Assembly (NCBI GenBank): GCA_002256245.1
Contig: NKIU01000004.1
Location: forward strand, 326,494-390,493
DNA length: 64,000 nt
Direction: 5' to 3'
Source of the DNA: Pseudorhodobacter sp. PARRP1
GTDB lineage: Bacteria > Pseudomonadota > Alphaproteobacteria > Rhodobacterales > Rhodobacteraceae
Position numbers and translations under genes: made by a program. Shown here one piece after another: positions 7,805 to 18,767 of this stretch. Within the stretch, counting starts at the first letter, position 1. Each line of letters begins with the position of its first letter. The notes beneath the pieces were generated by a model that saw nothing but the letters and a program-made list of their open reading frames with translations, did not search any database and was not told the DNA's origin.

Positions 7805-9109
7805 ATGATCCCACGTTATTCCCGCCCTGACATGGTTGCCATCTGGTCGCCCGATACCAAATTCCGCATCTGGTTCGAGATCGAGGCGCATGCCTGCGAC
7901 GCGCTTGCCGCCATCGGGGTGATCCCCAAGGAAAGCGCCGCCGCGGTCTGGAAAGCCCGCGACGTGACCTTCGACGTGGCGCGGATTGATGAGATTGAGG
8001 CCGTCACCAAGCACGACGTGATCGCTTTTCTGACCCACCTTGCCGAACATATCGGTGCCGAGGAAGCCCGCTTTGTCCATCAGGGCATGACCTCCTCTGA
8101 CGTGCTGGATACCACCTTCAACCTGCAACTGGTGCGGGCGAGCGATCTGCTGCTGGTGGGGATGGACCGGGTTCTGACAGCCCTGAAAACCCGCGCGTTC
8201 GAGCATAAGGATACCGTCCGCATCGGCCGCAGCCACGGCATCCACGCCGAACCCACCACGATGGGCCTGACCTTCGCGCGCTTTTACGCCGAGATGGCGC
8301 GCGGGCGCGCCCGTCTGCAAGCCGCCCGGTCCGAGATTGCCACGGGGGCTATTTCCGGCGCTGTCGGCACCTTCGCCAACATCGACCCCTCGGTTGAGGA
8401 ACATGTCTGCGCCCAGCTTGGCCTGACGCCCGAGCCGATCTCTACCCAAGTCATCCCGCGCGACCGCCATGCGATGTTTTTCGCCACCCTTGGCGTGATC
8501 GCCTCGAGCATTGAAAACATCGCCATCGAGATCCGCCACATGCAGCGCACCGAGGTGCTGGAGGCCGAGGAGTTCTTCTCGCCCGGCCAAAAGGGCTCGT
8601 CTGCGATGCCGCACAAGCGCAACCCGGTGCTGTCGGAAAACCTGACCGGCCTTGCGCGCCTTGTGCGGATGTCGGTGGTCCCGGCGCTGGAAAACGTAGC
8701 CCTCTGGCATGAGCGCGATATCAGCCATTCAAGCGTGGAGCGCGCCATCGGCCCCGATACCACCATCACACTGGATTTCGCCCTGCACCGTCTGGCAGGG
8801 CTGGTGGAAAAGCTGGTGGTCTATCCGGAAAACTGCCTGAAGAACATGAACCAGTTCAAAGGTCTGGTGATGAGCCAGCGCGTGCTGCTGGCGCTGACCC
8901 AGGCCGGTGTGTCGCGTGAAGACAGCTACCGTCTTGTGCAGCGCAACGCGATGAAGGTCTGGGAGCATGGCGCCGATTTCAAGACCGAGCTTTTGGCCGA
9001 CCCCGAGGTCACCGCAGCCTTGACCCCGGCGCAGATCGAGGAAAAGTTCGACATCGGCTATCACACCAAGCATGTCGATACGATTTTCAAGCGGGTGTTC
9101 GGCGCTTAA
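7805..9109 (+). CDS. purB: Adenylosuccinate lyase
   Basis: A 434-residue member of the fumarase/aspartase superfamily. It catalyses two fumarate-releasing steps of purine synthesis: SAICAR to AICAR, and adenylosuccinate to AMP. The start MIPRYSRPDMVAIWSPDTKF is typical of the family. HQGMTSSDVLDT carries an active-site region, and the superfamily signature GSSAMPHKRNP (mobile catalytic loop) is intact. An in-frame upstream start would add 22 residues encoded by GC-rich leader DNA and is unlikely. The gene stands alone, and its stop codon overlaps the CtrA-like site of the next gene. Confidence 0.97.
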   Translation: MIPRYSRPDMVAIWSPDTKFRIWFEIEAHACDALAAIGVIPKESAAAVWKARDVTFDVARIDEIEAVTKHDVIAFLTHLAEHIGAEEARFVHQGMTSSDVLDTTFNLQLVRASDLLLVGMDRVLTALKTRAFEHKDTVRIGRSHGIHAEPTTMGLTFARFYAEMARGRARLQAARSEIATGAISGAVGTFANIDPSVEEHVCAQLGLTPEPISTQVIPRDRHAMFFATLGVIASSIENIAIEIRHMQRTEVLEAEEFFSPGQKGSSAMPHKRNPVLSENLTGLARLVRMSVVPALENVALWHERDISHSSVERAIGPDTTITLDFALHRLAGLVEKLVVYPENCLKNMNQFKGLVMSQRVLLALTQAGVSREDSYRLVQRNAMKVWEHGADFKTELLADPEVTAALTPAQIEEKFDIGYHTKHVDTIFKRVFGA

Positions 9110-9121
9110 ACCCGCCTTAAC
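9106..9121. promoter_or_regulatory. CtrA-like binding site upstream of fliG
   Basis: TTAAACCCGCCTTAAC is an exact TTAA-N7-TTAAC match to the CtrA consensus. It overlaps the purB stop codon and lies 49 bp upstream of the fliG start. CtrA is an established activator of flagellar genes in Rhodobacterales, which makes this site plausible functionally. Occupancy is inferred. Confidence 0.65.
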
Positions 9122-9169
9122 CCGCAGCGGTCATTCTAGCCCTGAACCAGAATGGATCAGGGGACTCTC

Positions 9170-10231
9170 ATGGCAAACGAACCAACGGTTCTGGCGCGGA
9201 TCACGCCAGCGCAGCGCGCGGTTGCAGCACCGCGCGCACCCAACGCGCGCCAAAAGGCCGCGATCATCGTGCAGTTTCTGCTAACCGAAGGCGGAAGCCT
9301 GCCGTTGGCGAAACTGCCCGAACCGATGCAGGCAGATTTGGCCGAACAGATGGCGCAGATGCGCACGGTGGATCGGCGCACGCTGGCTTTGGTGATCGAA
9401 GAATTCATGGCGGAACTCGATCAGGTCGGGCTGTCGTTTCCGGGCGGGATTGAGGGCGCTTTGGCGATGATGGATGGCCATATTTCGGCCAATGCCGCCA
9501 GCCGCTTGCGCAGGATGGCGGCAAGCAACGCCTCAAGTGACCCGTGGGAGCGGTTGACGGCGATGACGGTGCAGACCCTGCTGCCCGTGCTGGAGGAAGA
9601 AAGCATCGAGGTGGGGGCGGTGATGCTTTCAAAGTTGCCCGTGGCTAAGGCTGCCGAATTGCTGGGGAAATTGCCCGGCGACAAGGCGCGTCGGGTGGCC
9701 TATGCGGTATCGCAGACCAGCAATGTCGATCCCGACACGGTCCGCCGCATCGGAATTTCCCTTGCGGGTCAGCTTGAATCGCAACCCTTGCGGGCGTTTC
9801 AGGCCAACCCGGTGGAGCGGGTGGGCGCTATTCTGAACGTCTCGCCCGCGGTGACGCGCGAAGATGTGCTGAAGGGGCTGGATGAGACCGACTCGGGCTT
9901 TGCGCAACTGGTGCGCCGCGCGATCTTCACCTTTGTGCACCTGCCCACAAGGATGCTGGGGCGCGATGTGCCAAAACTGATCCGTGTCGTCGATCAGGCG
10001 CAACTTGTCACCGCACTTGCTGCCAGCACGGATGATCCCGAAAAGCAGACCGCCGCCGAGTTTTTGCTTGCCAACATGTCGCAACGCATGGCGCAGGGCC
10101 TGCGCGAGGAAGTCGCGGCACGCGGCAAGGTGAAGGAAAAAGACGCCGAGGAGGCGATGAACCAGATCATTGCCGCTGTGCGCCAGTTGGAATCGAGCGG
10201 AGAGTTGGTGCTCATTCAAGAAGAGGATTAA
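9170..10231 (+). CDS. fliG: Flagellar motor switch protein FliG
   Basis: A 353-residue FliG-like protein. FliG forms part of the C-ring and its C-terminal domain contacts the stator to generate torque. The C-terminal third is the most recognisable part: RAIFTFVHLPTRMLG, LIRVVDQAQLVTALAAS, and MSQRMAQGLREEVAARGKVK followed by a helix ending in LESSGEL match the FliG_C pattern. The N-terminal and middle parts are divergent but keep repeated ARM-like helices (ILNVSPAV, AAELLGKLPGDKARRVAYAVS). The start at 9170 has AGGGGAC just upstream; an earlier in-frame start at 9152 would include that element. No other flagellar gene is in the window. Confidence 0.85.
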   Translation: MANEPTVLARITPAQRAVAAPRAPNARQKAAIIVQFLLTEGGSLPLAKLPEPMQADLAEQMAQMRTVDRRTLALVIEEFMAELDQVGLSFPGGIEGALAMMDGHISANAASRLRRMAASNASSDPWERLTAMTVQTLLPVLEEESIEVGAVMLSKLPVAKAAELLGKLPGDKARRVAYAVSQTSNVDPDTVRRIGISLAGQLESQPLRAFQANPVERVGAILNVSPAVTREDVLKGLDETDSGFAQLVRRAIFTFVHLPTRMLGRDVPKLIRVVDQAQLVTALAASTDDPEKQTAAEFLLANMSQRMAQGLREEVAARGKVKEKDAEEAMNQIIAAVRQLESSGELVLIQEED

Positions 10232-10277
10232 CCCACGGCCCCTTGTGGCAGGCGCTTGGCCCGCATAGGCTTCGCGC

Positions 10278-11159
10278 ATGTCCGTGCTCAAAGTTCTGCC
10301 CACCGCCGCCGCCACCCGCAAGGGTATCCTGACGCTGATGCTGGGGGTCGCGATGTTCAGCACGATGGATGCTGTCGCAAAGGGCTTGCTGCAAAGCTAT
10401 CCCACCGCACAGGTGGTGTGGGCGCGGTTTATCGGCCAAGCCCTGCTGGTGCTGGCCATTCTGGGCCCGCGGCGCATTGGCCCCACGCTGCGCACGCCGT
10501 ATCCGGTGCTGCATCTGGCGCGGTCCAGCTTTCAGTTGGCCACGACGGGGCTGTTCTTCCTTAGCCTTGGCTATATCGGCCTTGCCGAAGCAACCGCCCT
10601 GGCCGACATGAGCCCTTTGTTGATCACCTTGGGGGCGGCGATTTTTCTGGGCGAAAAGCTTGGGCCGCGCCGGATTGCGGGCGTGGTGGTGGCGATGATC
10701 GGCGCGCTGATCATCATCCGGCCCGGTGCGGGCCTGTTCACGCCAGCGGCGCTGCTGCCCCTGGCCTGTGCGATGTGTTACGCGGCCTCGGCGCTGCTGA
10801 CCCGTTTGGTCGGGCAGAAGGAAGGCCCGGCGACCTCGATGTTACACGCGGCCTTGTTTGGCGCGGTGGCGACCAGCATTGCGGTGTGCTTTGTCTGGCA
10901 GCCGATCGCGTTGGCGGATCTGCCGCGCTTTGCGCTGCTGGGCTGCCTTGGCACTGCGGCACAATTCTGTCTGATCCGGGCGTTTTCGATGGCCGAAGCC
11001 TCGGCAATCGCGCCGTTTTCCTATCTGGGCATCCTTTATGCCACCTTGTTCGGCATCGCGTTTTATGGCGAGTATCCCGATAAGTGGACGGTGATCGGCG
11101 CGCTTGTGATCGCGGGGTCAGGGCTTTATGTCTGGCACCGCGAAACCATCAAGCGATGA
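10278..11159 (+). CDS. EamA/DMT-family transporter
   Basis: A 293-residue inner-membrane protein with ten predicted helices arranged as two EamA repeats, the standard drug/metabolite transporter layout. The first repeat includes MLGVAMFSTMDAVAKGLL and the motif VWARFIGQALLVL; LAEATALADMSPLLITLGAA marks its end. The substrate cannot be read from sequence. The stop overlaps the start region of the acyltransferase gene, so the two are probably co-transcribed. Confidence 0.88.
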   Translation: MSVLKVLPTAAATRKGILTLMLGVAMFSTMDAVAKGLLQSYPTAQVVWARFIGQALLVLAILGPRRIGPTLRTPYPVLHLARSSFQLATTGLFFLSLGYIGLAEATALADMSPLLITLGAAIFLGEKLGPRRIAGVVVAMIGALIIIRPGAGLFTPAALLPLACAMCYAASALLTRLVGQKEGPATSMLHAALFGAVATSIAVCFVWQPIALADLPRFALLGCLGTAAQFCLIRAFSMAEASAIAPFSYLGILYATLFGIAFYGEYPDKWTVIGALVIAGSGLYVWHRETIKR

Positions 11160-11162
11160 GTG

Positions 11163-12038
11163 ATGTCTGACCCCGCCCTTCAACCCGCCTTTCAGCCGCT
11201 GGCCTTTGCGCAAAACCTTGTGGTGCGCGGCCTGATCGGTCTTGGCCTTGCCTTGCCTTACCGGGTGCGGGTGCCTTTGCTGGGGTGGGTGTTGCGCGGC
11301 CCGGTGGGGCGGATTGCGGGATATCGGCAACGCGCGATGGAGAATCTGGCGCTGATCTGGCCCGAGATGCCGGATGCAGATCGCGCGAAGATCGCATCGC
11401 AAGCCCTTGATAATGCAGGACGAACGCTGATCGAGAATTACTCGACCGCTGGATTTCTGGCGCGACAGTCTAAACTGACGCCGCAAGGCCCCGGCGTGGC
11501 GGCTTTGGCCAAGGCGCAGGCCGAAGGGCGTGCGGTGATCCTTGTCTCGGGGCATTTTGGCAATTACGAGGCCGCGCGCGCCTGCCTTGTGGCGCAAGGC
11601 TATACCATCGGCGGCCTCTACCGTCCGATGTCGAACCGCTATTTCAACGCGCATTATGTGCAGACGATGGAAGCGTTCGGCGGCCCGATTTTTCCACAGG
11701 GGCGCGCGGGGACGACCGGATTTGTCAAGCATCTGAAGGCCGGGGGGTTGCTTGTGCTGCTGTTTGATCAGCGCGCGGGCAGCGCCGCTATCGACTTTCT
11801 GGGCGAACCCGCGCGCACAGCCCTGTCCGCCGCCGAACTTGCCCTGCGCTACAAGGCCGAACTGATCCCGTTTTACGCCACGCGTCAGCCCGACGGGTTA
11901 AGCTTTGCCGTTGATCTGGAAGCACCAATTGCGCACAGCACACCGCTGGCGATGACCACCGCGCTGACCCGCAGCCTTGAGGCCCGCATCAAAGCGCATC
12001 CCGGTCAGTGGTTCTGGATTCATCGCCGCTGGCGCTGA
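11163..12038 (+). CDS. LpxL/HtrB-like lysophospholipid acyltransferase
   Basis: A 291-residue protein of the bacterial lipid A acyltransferase family, which adds secondary acyl chains to lipid A or related lipids at the inner membrane. The catalytic H-x4-E motif is present in SGHFGNYEAARA. The motif GLYRPMSNRYFNAHY and the C-terminal WFWIHRRWR are hallmarks of the family. A hydrophobic segment near residues 15-35 probably anchors it. A GTG codon directly before the ATG is an alternative start. Its stop abuts that of the next, oppositely oriented gene (TGA|TCA at 12036-12041), leaving no intergenic space. Confidence 0.9.
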   Translation: MSDPALQPAFQPLAFAQNLVVRGLIGLGLALPYRVRVPLLGWVLRGPVGRIAGYRQRAMENLALIWPEMPDADRAKIASQALDNAGRTLIENYSTAGFLARQSKLTPQGPGVAALAKAQAEGRAVILVSGHFGNYEAARACLVAQGYTIGGLYRPMSNRYFNAHYVQTMEAFGGPIFPQGRAGTTGFVKHLKAGGLLVLLFDQRAGSAAIDFLGEPARTALSAAELALRYKAELIPFYATRQPDGLSFAVDLEAPIAHSTPLAMTTALTRSLEARIKAHPGQWFWIHRRWR

Positions 12039-12761
12039 TCACTTCAACCGGGCGGCGGCGATGATCTGCGCCGGGCCACCGCCATCGGCCGCGCGCGCTT
12101 GCAAGATCACCACCAGCGGGCCGCTGCCCGCAGGCGTCACCATCTGCAACGGTGCCACACCCGGCCAGTCGCCAACATTCTGCCACGAGGTGACAATGTT
12201 GTTGTAAGCGACCTTCAGCCCCGAATTCTCACCCTGCGCGATCTCAACCTCGGCGCGGTCGGTGTAATGCACCAGTTGCACCGCAACCGGATTGCTCAAC
12301 GGCTGCGGCGCGGTTGCGCTGATCACCAGATCGTCGCCCTGCCGTGTCAGCGACAGCGAGACGGGGCTGGGCTGCACTGCCGCCAAAGCCTGCGCCACGG
12401 CACTGGGCTGATTGCCCGCCACCCGGGCGTCGCCCGCCACGATCATCTGCGGCGTGTAGATCATCTTTTCGCCCGCGGCATGGGCATAGGCCTTTTGGCG
12501 TTCGGTAAAGCCGGGCTGACCGAACGTGTCGGTCCAGCCGATGTAATCCCAGTAATCGACGTGCAACGACAGCCCTATCACCCCGGGCGTCTGCGCCAGC
12601 TTTGCCATCAACTCATCCGCAGGCGGACAGGACGAGCAGCCCTGCGAGGTGTAAAGCTCGACCACCACGCCCTGCTCTGACTCGGCCATCGCCGCCGTTG
12701 CGCACAGCACAAGACCGCCGATCGCCCCAAATCGGGTTGCGCTGAAGAAATGATGCGACAT
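12039..12761 (-). CDS. Secreted DUF1223 thioredoxin-like protein
   Basis: A 240-residue exported protein of the DUF1223 family. A signal peptide (MSHHFFSATRFGAIGGLVLCATAAMA) is followed by the thioredoxin-fold block VVVELYTSQGCSSCPPADEL with a CxxC pair, and then YWDYIGWTDTFGQPGFTERQ, which is diagnostic for the family. The role is unknown; a periplasmic thiol-redox function is a reasonable inference from the CxxC motif. The start at 12761 is chosen because it begins the signal peptide. The 3' end abuts the acyltransferase gene. Confidence 0.85.
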   Translation of the reverse strand: MSHHFFSATRFGAIGGLVLCATAAMAESEQGVVVELYTSQGCSSCPPADELMAKLAQTPGVIGLSLHVDYWDYIGWTDTFGQPGFTERQKAYAHAAGEKMIYTPQMIVAGDARVAGNQPSAVAQALAAVQPSPVSLSLTRQGDDLVISATAPQPLSNPVAVQLVHYTDRAEVEIAQGENSGLKVAYNNIVTSWQNVGDWPGVAPLQMVTPAGSGPLVVILQARAADGGGPAQIIAAARLK

Positions 12762-13025
12762 GGGGTTTTTCCGATCCTGAAGCCCGTGTTTTTGTTCTAC
12801 ATGAAGCAAGGCCACCGCCGCCAATCAAGGTTTTGCGAGCCATCATAGCAGTATATTCACACAACTGTTCCAAGGATGCCGTTCAAACCTAGCCAGAGCG
12901 GCAACTCCACTCTGGATTTTCGGCATACCATTGCATACAATCACCGCAAGACCATAGATGATTCCCTTGCACCGCGCGCGCCCTTAGGGCAAAGCCAAAG
13001 CAATCCGTCAACCGCAGGAGGCCAC

Positions 13026-15710
<2,685 letters not shown>

Positions 15711-15740
15711 ACCTTAAAATCAACCACAGATTGCACGACC

Positions 15741-15766
15741 AACAAGCACCCTACGGGGTGCTTGTT
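15741..15766. terminator. Intrinsic terminator after acnA
   Basis: A perfect 11-bp stem AACAAGCACCC/GGGTGCTTGTT with a TACG tetraloop lies 30 bp past the acnA stop. T-rich and A-rich flanks would let it work in either direction. Confidence 0.85.
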
Positions 15767-16127
15767 GCGTTTAAGCCCGCGCAGATTGGCTGTCATCCGG
15801 AAACGCTGCGTTTCGAAAGATACGGTAATCGCACAGCACATCGGGGAAAGTGCCGCCGCCTGTGACTGAGGGCGGCCTGCGCAAATTCCGCACAACATGC
15901 TGATATAAATACTGAATAACTCCCCTCGCCGGATCAATTTCGGCGACCCCACCCGCATAGGTTCTACGTACTGTGCGCCAATCTGTGCCCGAACCTGCAG
16001 GTTACCCAAGCCAGTGAATACACGTATAGGTTGATAAAACGTTAATATGAGATGTATCTTCATTAGAGCGGGAAATTAAAAATCAACCTTAAGGTGATTC
16101 CACACCGTCAATTGAAAGGGGTCAGCC
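15767..16127. other. Intergenic region upstream of Hint gene
   Basis: About 360 bp with no convincing gene. GC content falls towards the Hint gene, with an AT-rich tract at 16020-16100 likely to hold its promoter. TTGA-N7-TTAA at 16031-16045 is an imperfect CtrA-like match. A minus-strand reading frame across most of the region lacks codon bias and I do not call it. Confidence 0.5.
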
Positions 16128-17300
16128 ATGCCAGATCGCACCAGAGACATCGAGCTTTATCAAAACGAAGGCGCGCTGATCGGCGTGGGCTCTACCCAGA
16201 TCATCAGCTTTACCAATTTTGACACCTCAACATCGGCCACGCTGACCTTCGATGATTCCACCCCGAACAACGGTGCGTGGAATGCGGGCGAATCCGCCAC
16301 CATCGGCGCGAATACGGCCACCCTGTTGGGCACAGGCGTGTCTTATGCCGGGGTGAAGGTGACACTTTTGGGCATCACGCTGGCCAACATCCAACTGAGC
16401 ACCCCAGTGCAGACCGCCTTGCTAAGCGTCAATGGCACCCAGCAGTTGCACTTCTATAACGCGGATGGCTCCGAGGCTGACCCTGCGGCTTTGCTTGATT
16501 CCCTTGCCTCGCAACTTGTCAGCACGCTGAACGCGACGGTCATTCCGCTGCCCTTGCGCGCCTTGGTGAATGGGATTCTCGCCAATCCGCTGCAATTTGT
16601 GCAGAACAACGCGCTGCTGACGATGAACCTGACGGCGGGTGGCGTGGTGCCCTTTGTGCCCTGCTTTACCGCAGGCACGATGATCATGACGCGCAAAGGC
16701 GAGGTCGCCGTTGAGGAATTGCGCGCGGGCGACGAGGTGTTGACGGTGGACAACGGCTTTCGTCCGATCCGCTGGATCGGCAAGCGCACGCTCAGCGCCA
16801 GCCAGCTTCAGCTTGCGCCGCACCTGCGCCCGATCCGCATCGAGGTCGGCGCTTTGGGCAATGGCCTGCCGGTGCGCCCGCTGGAAGTGTCACCGCAGCA
16901 CCGTTGTCTGATCCGCTCGCATGTGGCGCAGCAAATGGTGGGCGCGCGTGAGGTTCTGGCGGCGGCCAAGCATCTGCTGTCGGTCGAAGGCGTGTCGGTG
17001 CTGCAAACCGATGCGCCCGTCACCTATTTCCACGTGCTGCTCGACAGCCACGAATTGCTGATCTCGAACGGGGCGCTGACCGAATCGCTGTTTCTGGGCC
17101 CGGTTGGCCTGTCGGCACTCTCCGCCGAAGACCGTCTGGAGATCATCACCCTGTTCCCCGCCCTTCGCACGACAGAGGCATCCTATCTGATGCCGCCTGC
17201 ACGCAAATTTCTGGTCGGCCATATCGCCAAGTCGATCGTGGCGCGTGCGATCCAGAACAGCAACCCGGTGGTCGAGCCGCGCCACTACATCAGTGCCTGA
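16128..17300 (+). CDS. Hint-domain protein
   Basis: A 390-residue protein with an N-terminal region rich in Thr/Ser/Gly and Asn (about residues 1-170) and a Hint_2 domain from about residue 176. The domain starts at C179 in VPCFTAGTMIMTRKGEVAVEEL, with WIGKRTLSASQL, VSPQHRCLIRS and the C-terminal LLDSHELLISNGALTESL. This type of Hint domain is widespread in Rhodobacteraceae, usually attached to putatively secreted or RTX proteins. The Cys and SPQH histidine are kept, so self-processing is possible, unlike the degenerate copy at 89-562. No signal peptide is seen. The natural substrate or passenger is unknown. Confidence 0.85.
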   Translation: MPDRTRDIELYQNEGALIGVGSTQIISFTNFDTSTSATLTFDDSTPNNGAWNAGESATIGANTATLLGTGVSYAGVKVTLLGITLANIQLSTPVQTALLSVNGTQQLHFYNADGSEADPAALLDSLASQLVSTLNATVIPLPLRALVNGILANPLQFVQNNALLTMNLTAGGVVPFVPCFTAGTMIMTRKGEVAVEELRAGDEVLTVDNGFRPIRWIGKRTLSASQLQLAPHLRPIRIEVGALGNGLPVRPLEVSPQHRCLIRSHVAQQMVGAREVLAAAKHLLSVEGVSVLQTDAPVTYFHVLLDSHELLISNGALTESLFLGPVGLSALSAEDRLEIITLFPALRTTEASYLMPPARKFLVGHIAKSIVARAIQNSNPVVEPRHYISA

Positions 17301-17403
17301 TCCAGACGACCCAAGGGAAGCCGCCAAAAGCTGGTGGATCGTGCCCTGCATCGGCGGTGGCGCCGCACTTTGGGCGCTGCTGCTTTACAGCGTGCTTGGC
17401 TGA
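17293..17403 (+). CDS. Possible small membrane protein
   Basis: A 36-codon frame beginning at a GTG that overlaps the Hint gene stop by 8 bp. The product has a charged N-terminus (VPDPDDPREAAKSWW) and one hydrophobic stretch (IVPCIGGGAALWALLLYSVL), the look of a single-pass small membrane protein translationally coupled to the Hint gene. There is no separate ribosome-binding site and no homologue I can name, so this is tentative. Confidence 0.35.
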   Translation: MPDPDDPREAAKSWWIVPCIGGGAALWALLLYSVLG

Positions 17404-17522
17404 CACAAGCGCAGGATTTTACACGGATGGGCAACAGTTTGTTTCCCGTGCGTGGTTGCCGCCTTATCTTCTTGTTAAGTTCCGCTTGGCATCCTGTGGT
17501 GACACTTCCAGAAAGCCCCGCC

Positions 17523-17654
17523 ATGCCGCATCGTTTTCCCGATCTTGCCCCGCCGCAACGTGCCAAAAGCCGCGCCTTGAGCATCGTGCAAACCCTGCCG
17601 CTTGGCGAAATCGGCGTTGCGCTGCTGATCGGGCTGGCGCTGATGCTGGCGTGA
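17523..17654 (+). CDS. Possible small membrane protein
   Basis: A 43-residue frame, MPHRFPDLAPPQRAKSRALS followed by a hydrophobic tail (GEIGVALLIGLALMLA) ending at the C-terminus. AGAAAG upstream is a weak ribosome-binding site. It is convergent with the hypothetical gene ending at 17664. The basic N-terminus plus C-terminal membrane segment suggests a tail-anchored peptide. No family is recognised. Confidence 0.35.
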   Translation: MPHRFPDLAPPQRAKSRALSIVQTLPLGEIGVALLIGLALMLA

Positions 17655-17663
17655 CGCTTTCGC

Positions 17664-18056
17664 CTAACCGCCGCAGGCGGGTGTGGCTGCGGGCAGCGGC
17701 CACAGGGTAAACGCGCCGCCATCCTCCAGACGACAGGTCAGGATCGGGCGGTTATAGCCGTTGTTGTGAAACAGACAGTCTGCCGCCACCCCGGCCTGCG
17801 CGCCGGTCATCAGATTGACGATCTCGAAGGCCGGACCAAAGCTCATCGTCAGCGCAGCACCGCTACACCCGGCAATCACCACCGCTTGGCCTTCCGGCGT
17901 GATCGTCACCCGGTCGCTGAGCAGTTGCGGGGTCGCACCGCCAGTGCGCCCGACCCTCTCATAACTGCCGGTGAAATAGGCCGGGCCGGGTGTGCCGGGC
18001 TTGGCCAGCGCCGGCCCGGCCACAAGCACCAGCGCAAGGGCGAGACGCCGCCTCAT
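17664..18056 (-). CDS. Secreted hypothetical protein at end of ccm operon
   Basis: A 130-residue protein with a clear signal peptide (MRRRLALALVLVAGPALA) and four cysteines in the mature part (IAGCSG, ADCLFHN, LTCRLE, TPACGG), which could form two disulfides in the periplasm. Its start overlaps the ccmG stop by 4 bp, so it is translated with the cytochrome c maturation genes. I do not recognise the family. A role in haem or thiol chemistry is suggested only by position. Confidence 0.65.
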   Translation of the reverse strand: MRRRLALALVLVAGPALAKPGTPGPAYFTGSYERVGRTGGATPQLLSDRVTITPEGQAVVIAGCSGAALTMSFGPAFEIVNLMTGAQAGVAADCLFHNNGYNRPILTCRLEDGGAFTLWPLPAATPACGG

Positions 18057-18589
18057 TCCGCCAAAGCCTTGTCAAGTTCGGGGCGAAAACGTTGCAGATA
18101 ATCGTCGCCCACCATCGGACCGATGAATTTGTAAGCCACCGTGCCATCGCCGCGCAGGATGAAGGTTTCGGGCGGGGCGGTGACGCCCCAATCCAGCCGG
18201 GTTTTGCCTTTGGGATCAAATGCGATGGCGGCAAACGGGTTGCCGTCACCCGCAAGAAACGCCGCTGCATCATCGGGGCGGTCCATCATGTTGACGCCCA
18301 CCACGTGGATACCCTCGGCGGCCAGCGCCTTGAGCGTGCCATTCTCGGCGCGGCACGGCGGGCACCAACTGGCCCAGAAGTTCACCACCGTCACCTTGCC
18401 GCCGCGCAAGTCGGCATCGGTCAGCGCGGGATAGCCGGGCAGCACCCCTGCGTTCAGCGCCGGGGCCTGTTTGTCGATGAACACCGATGGCAGGTTCTGC
18501 GGATCGGTGCGCTGCATACCAACGTAGAACGTCGCAGCCAGCCCCAAAAACACCAGCGGCGGCAGATACATCAACCATTTAGCCATCAT
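18053..18589 (-). CDS. ccmG: Thiol:disulfide interchange protein CcmG/DsbE
   Basis: A 178-residue membrane-anchored thioredoxin. It keeps the CXXCH haem-attachment cysteines of apocytochrome c reduced in the periplasm. One N-terminal anchor (MAKWLMYLPPLVFLGLAATF) precedes the thioredoxin domain, whose active site is FWASWCPPCRAEN. The C-terminal part keeps GVTAPPETFILRGDGTVAYK, characteristic of CcmG. The start at 18589 (ATGATG) overlaps the end of ccmD, as expected of a coupled operon. Confidence 0.93.
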   Translation of the reverse strand: MMAKWLMYLPPLVFLGLAATFYVGMQRTDPQNLPSVFIDKQAPALNAGVLPGYPALTDADLRGGKVTVVNFWASWCPPCRAENGTLKALAAEGIHVVGVNMMDRPDDAAAFLAGDGNPFAAIAFDPKGKTRLDWGVTAPPETFILRGDGTVAYKFIGPMVGDDYLQRFRPELDKALAE

Positions 18590-18767
18590 TTTTCTCCACC
18601 AAGTCATTGGTCTGAGCGGGCCGCGCCGCGCGGGCCTCAACCTCGTGCAGGGTGCGTTTCACCCGAGCCGATTTCCAGATCGACAGCGCGACCAGCACCA
18701 CGATCAGCGCCACCGAGGCCGCATAAGACCCGATCACCGCGCCTGCATATTTGCCCAGATCCATCAT
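18579..18767 (-). CDS. ccmD: Haem exporter protein CcmD
   Basis: A 62-residue single-pass membrane protein that stabilises haem-loaded CcmE with the CcmABC complex. A hydrophobic helix (YAGAVIGSYAASVALIVVLVAL) is followed by a basic cytoplasmic tail (IWKSARVKRTLHEVEARA), the standard CcmD shape, here with a longer than usual C-terminus. ATG overlaps the ccmC stop as ATGA. Confidence 0.88.
   Translation of the reverse strand: MMDLGKYAGAVIGSYAASVALIVVLVALSIWKSARVKRTLHEVEARAARPAQTNDLVEKNDG

Noticed and set aside
16031..16045. Possible third CtrA site (TTGA-N7-TTAA) upstream of the Hint gene
   Set aside because: One base off in the first half and no C after the second, so not reported as a site.
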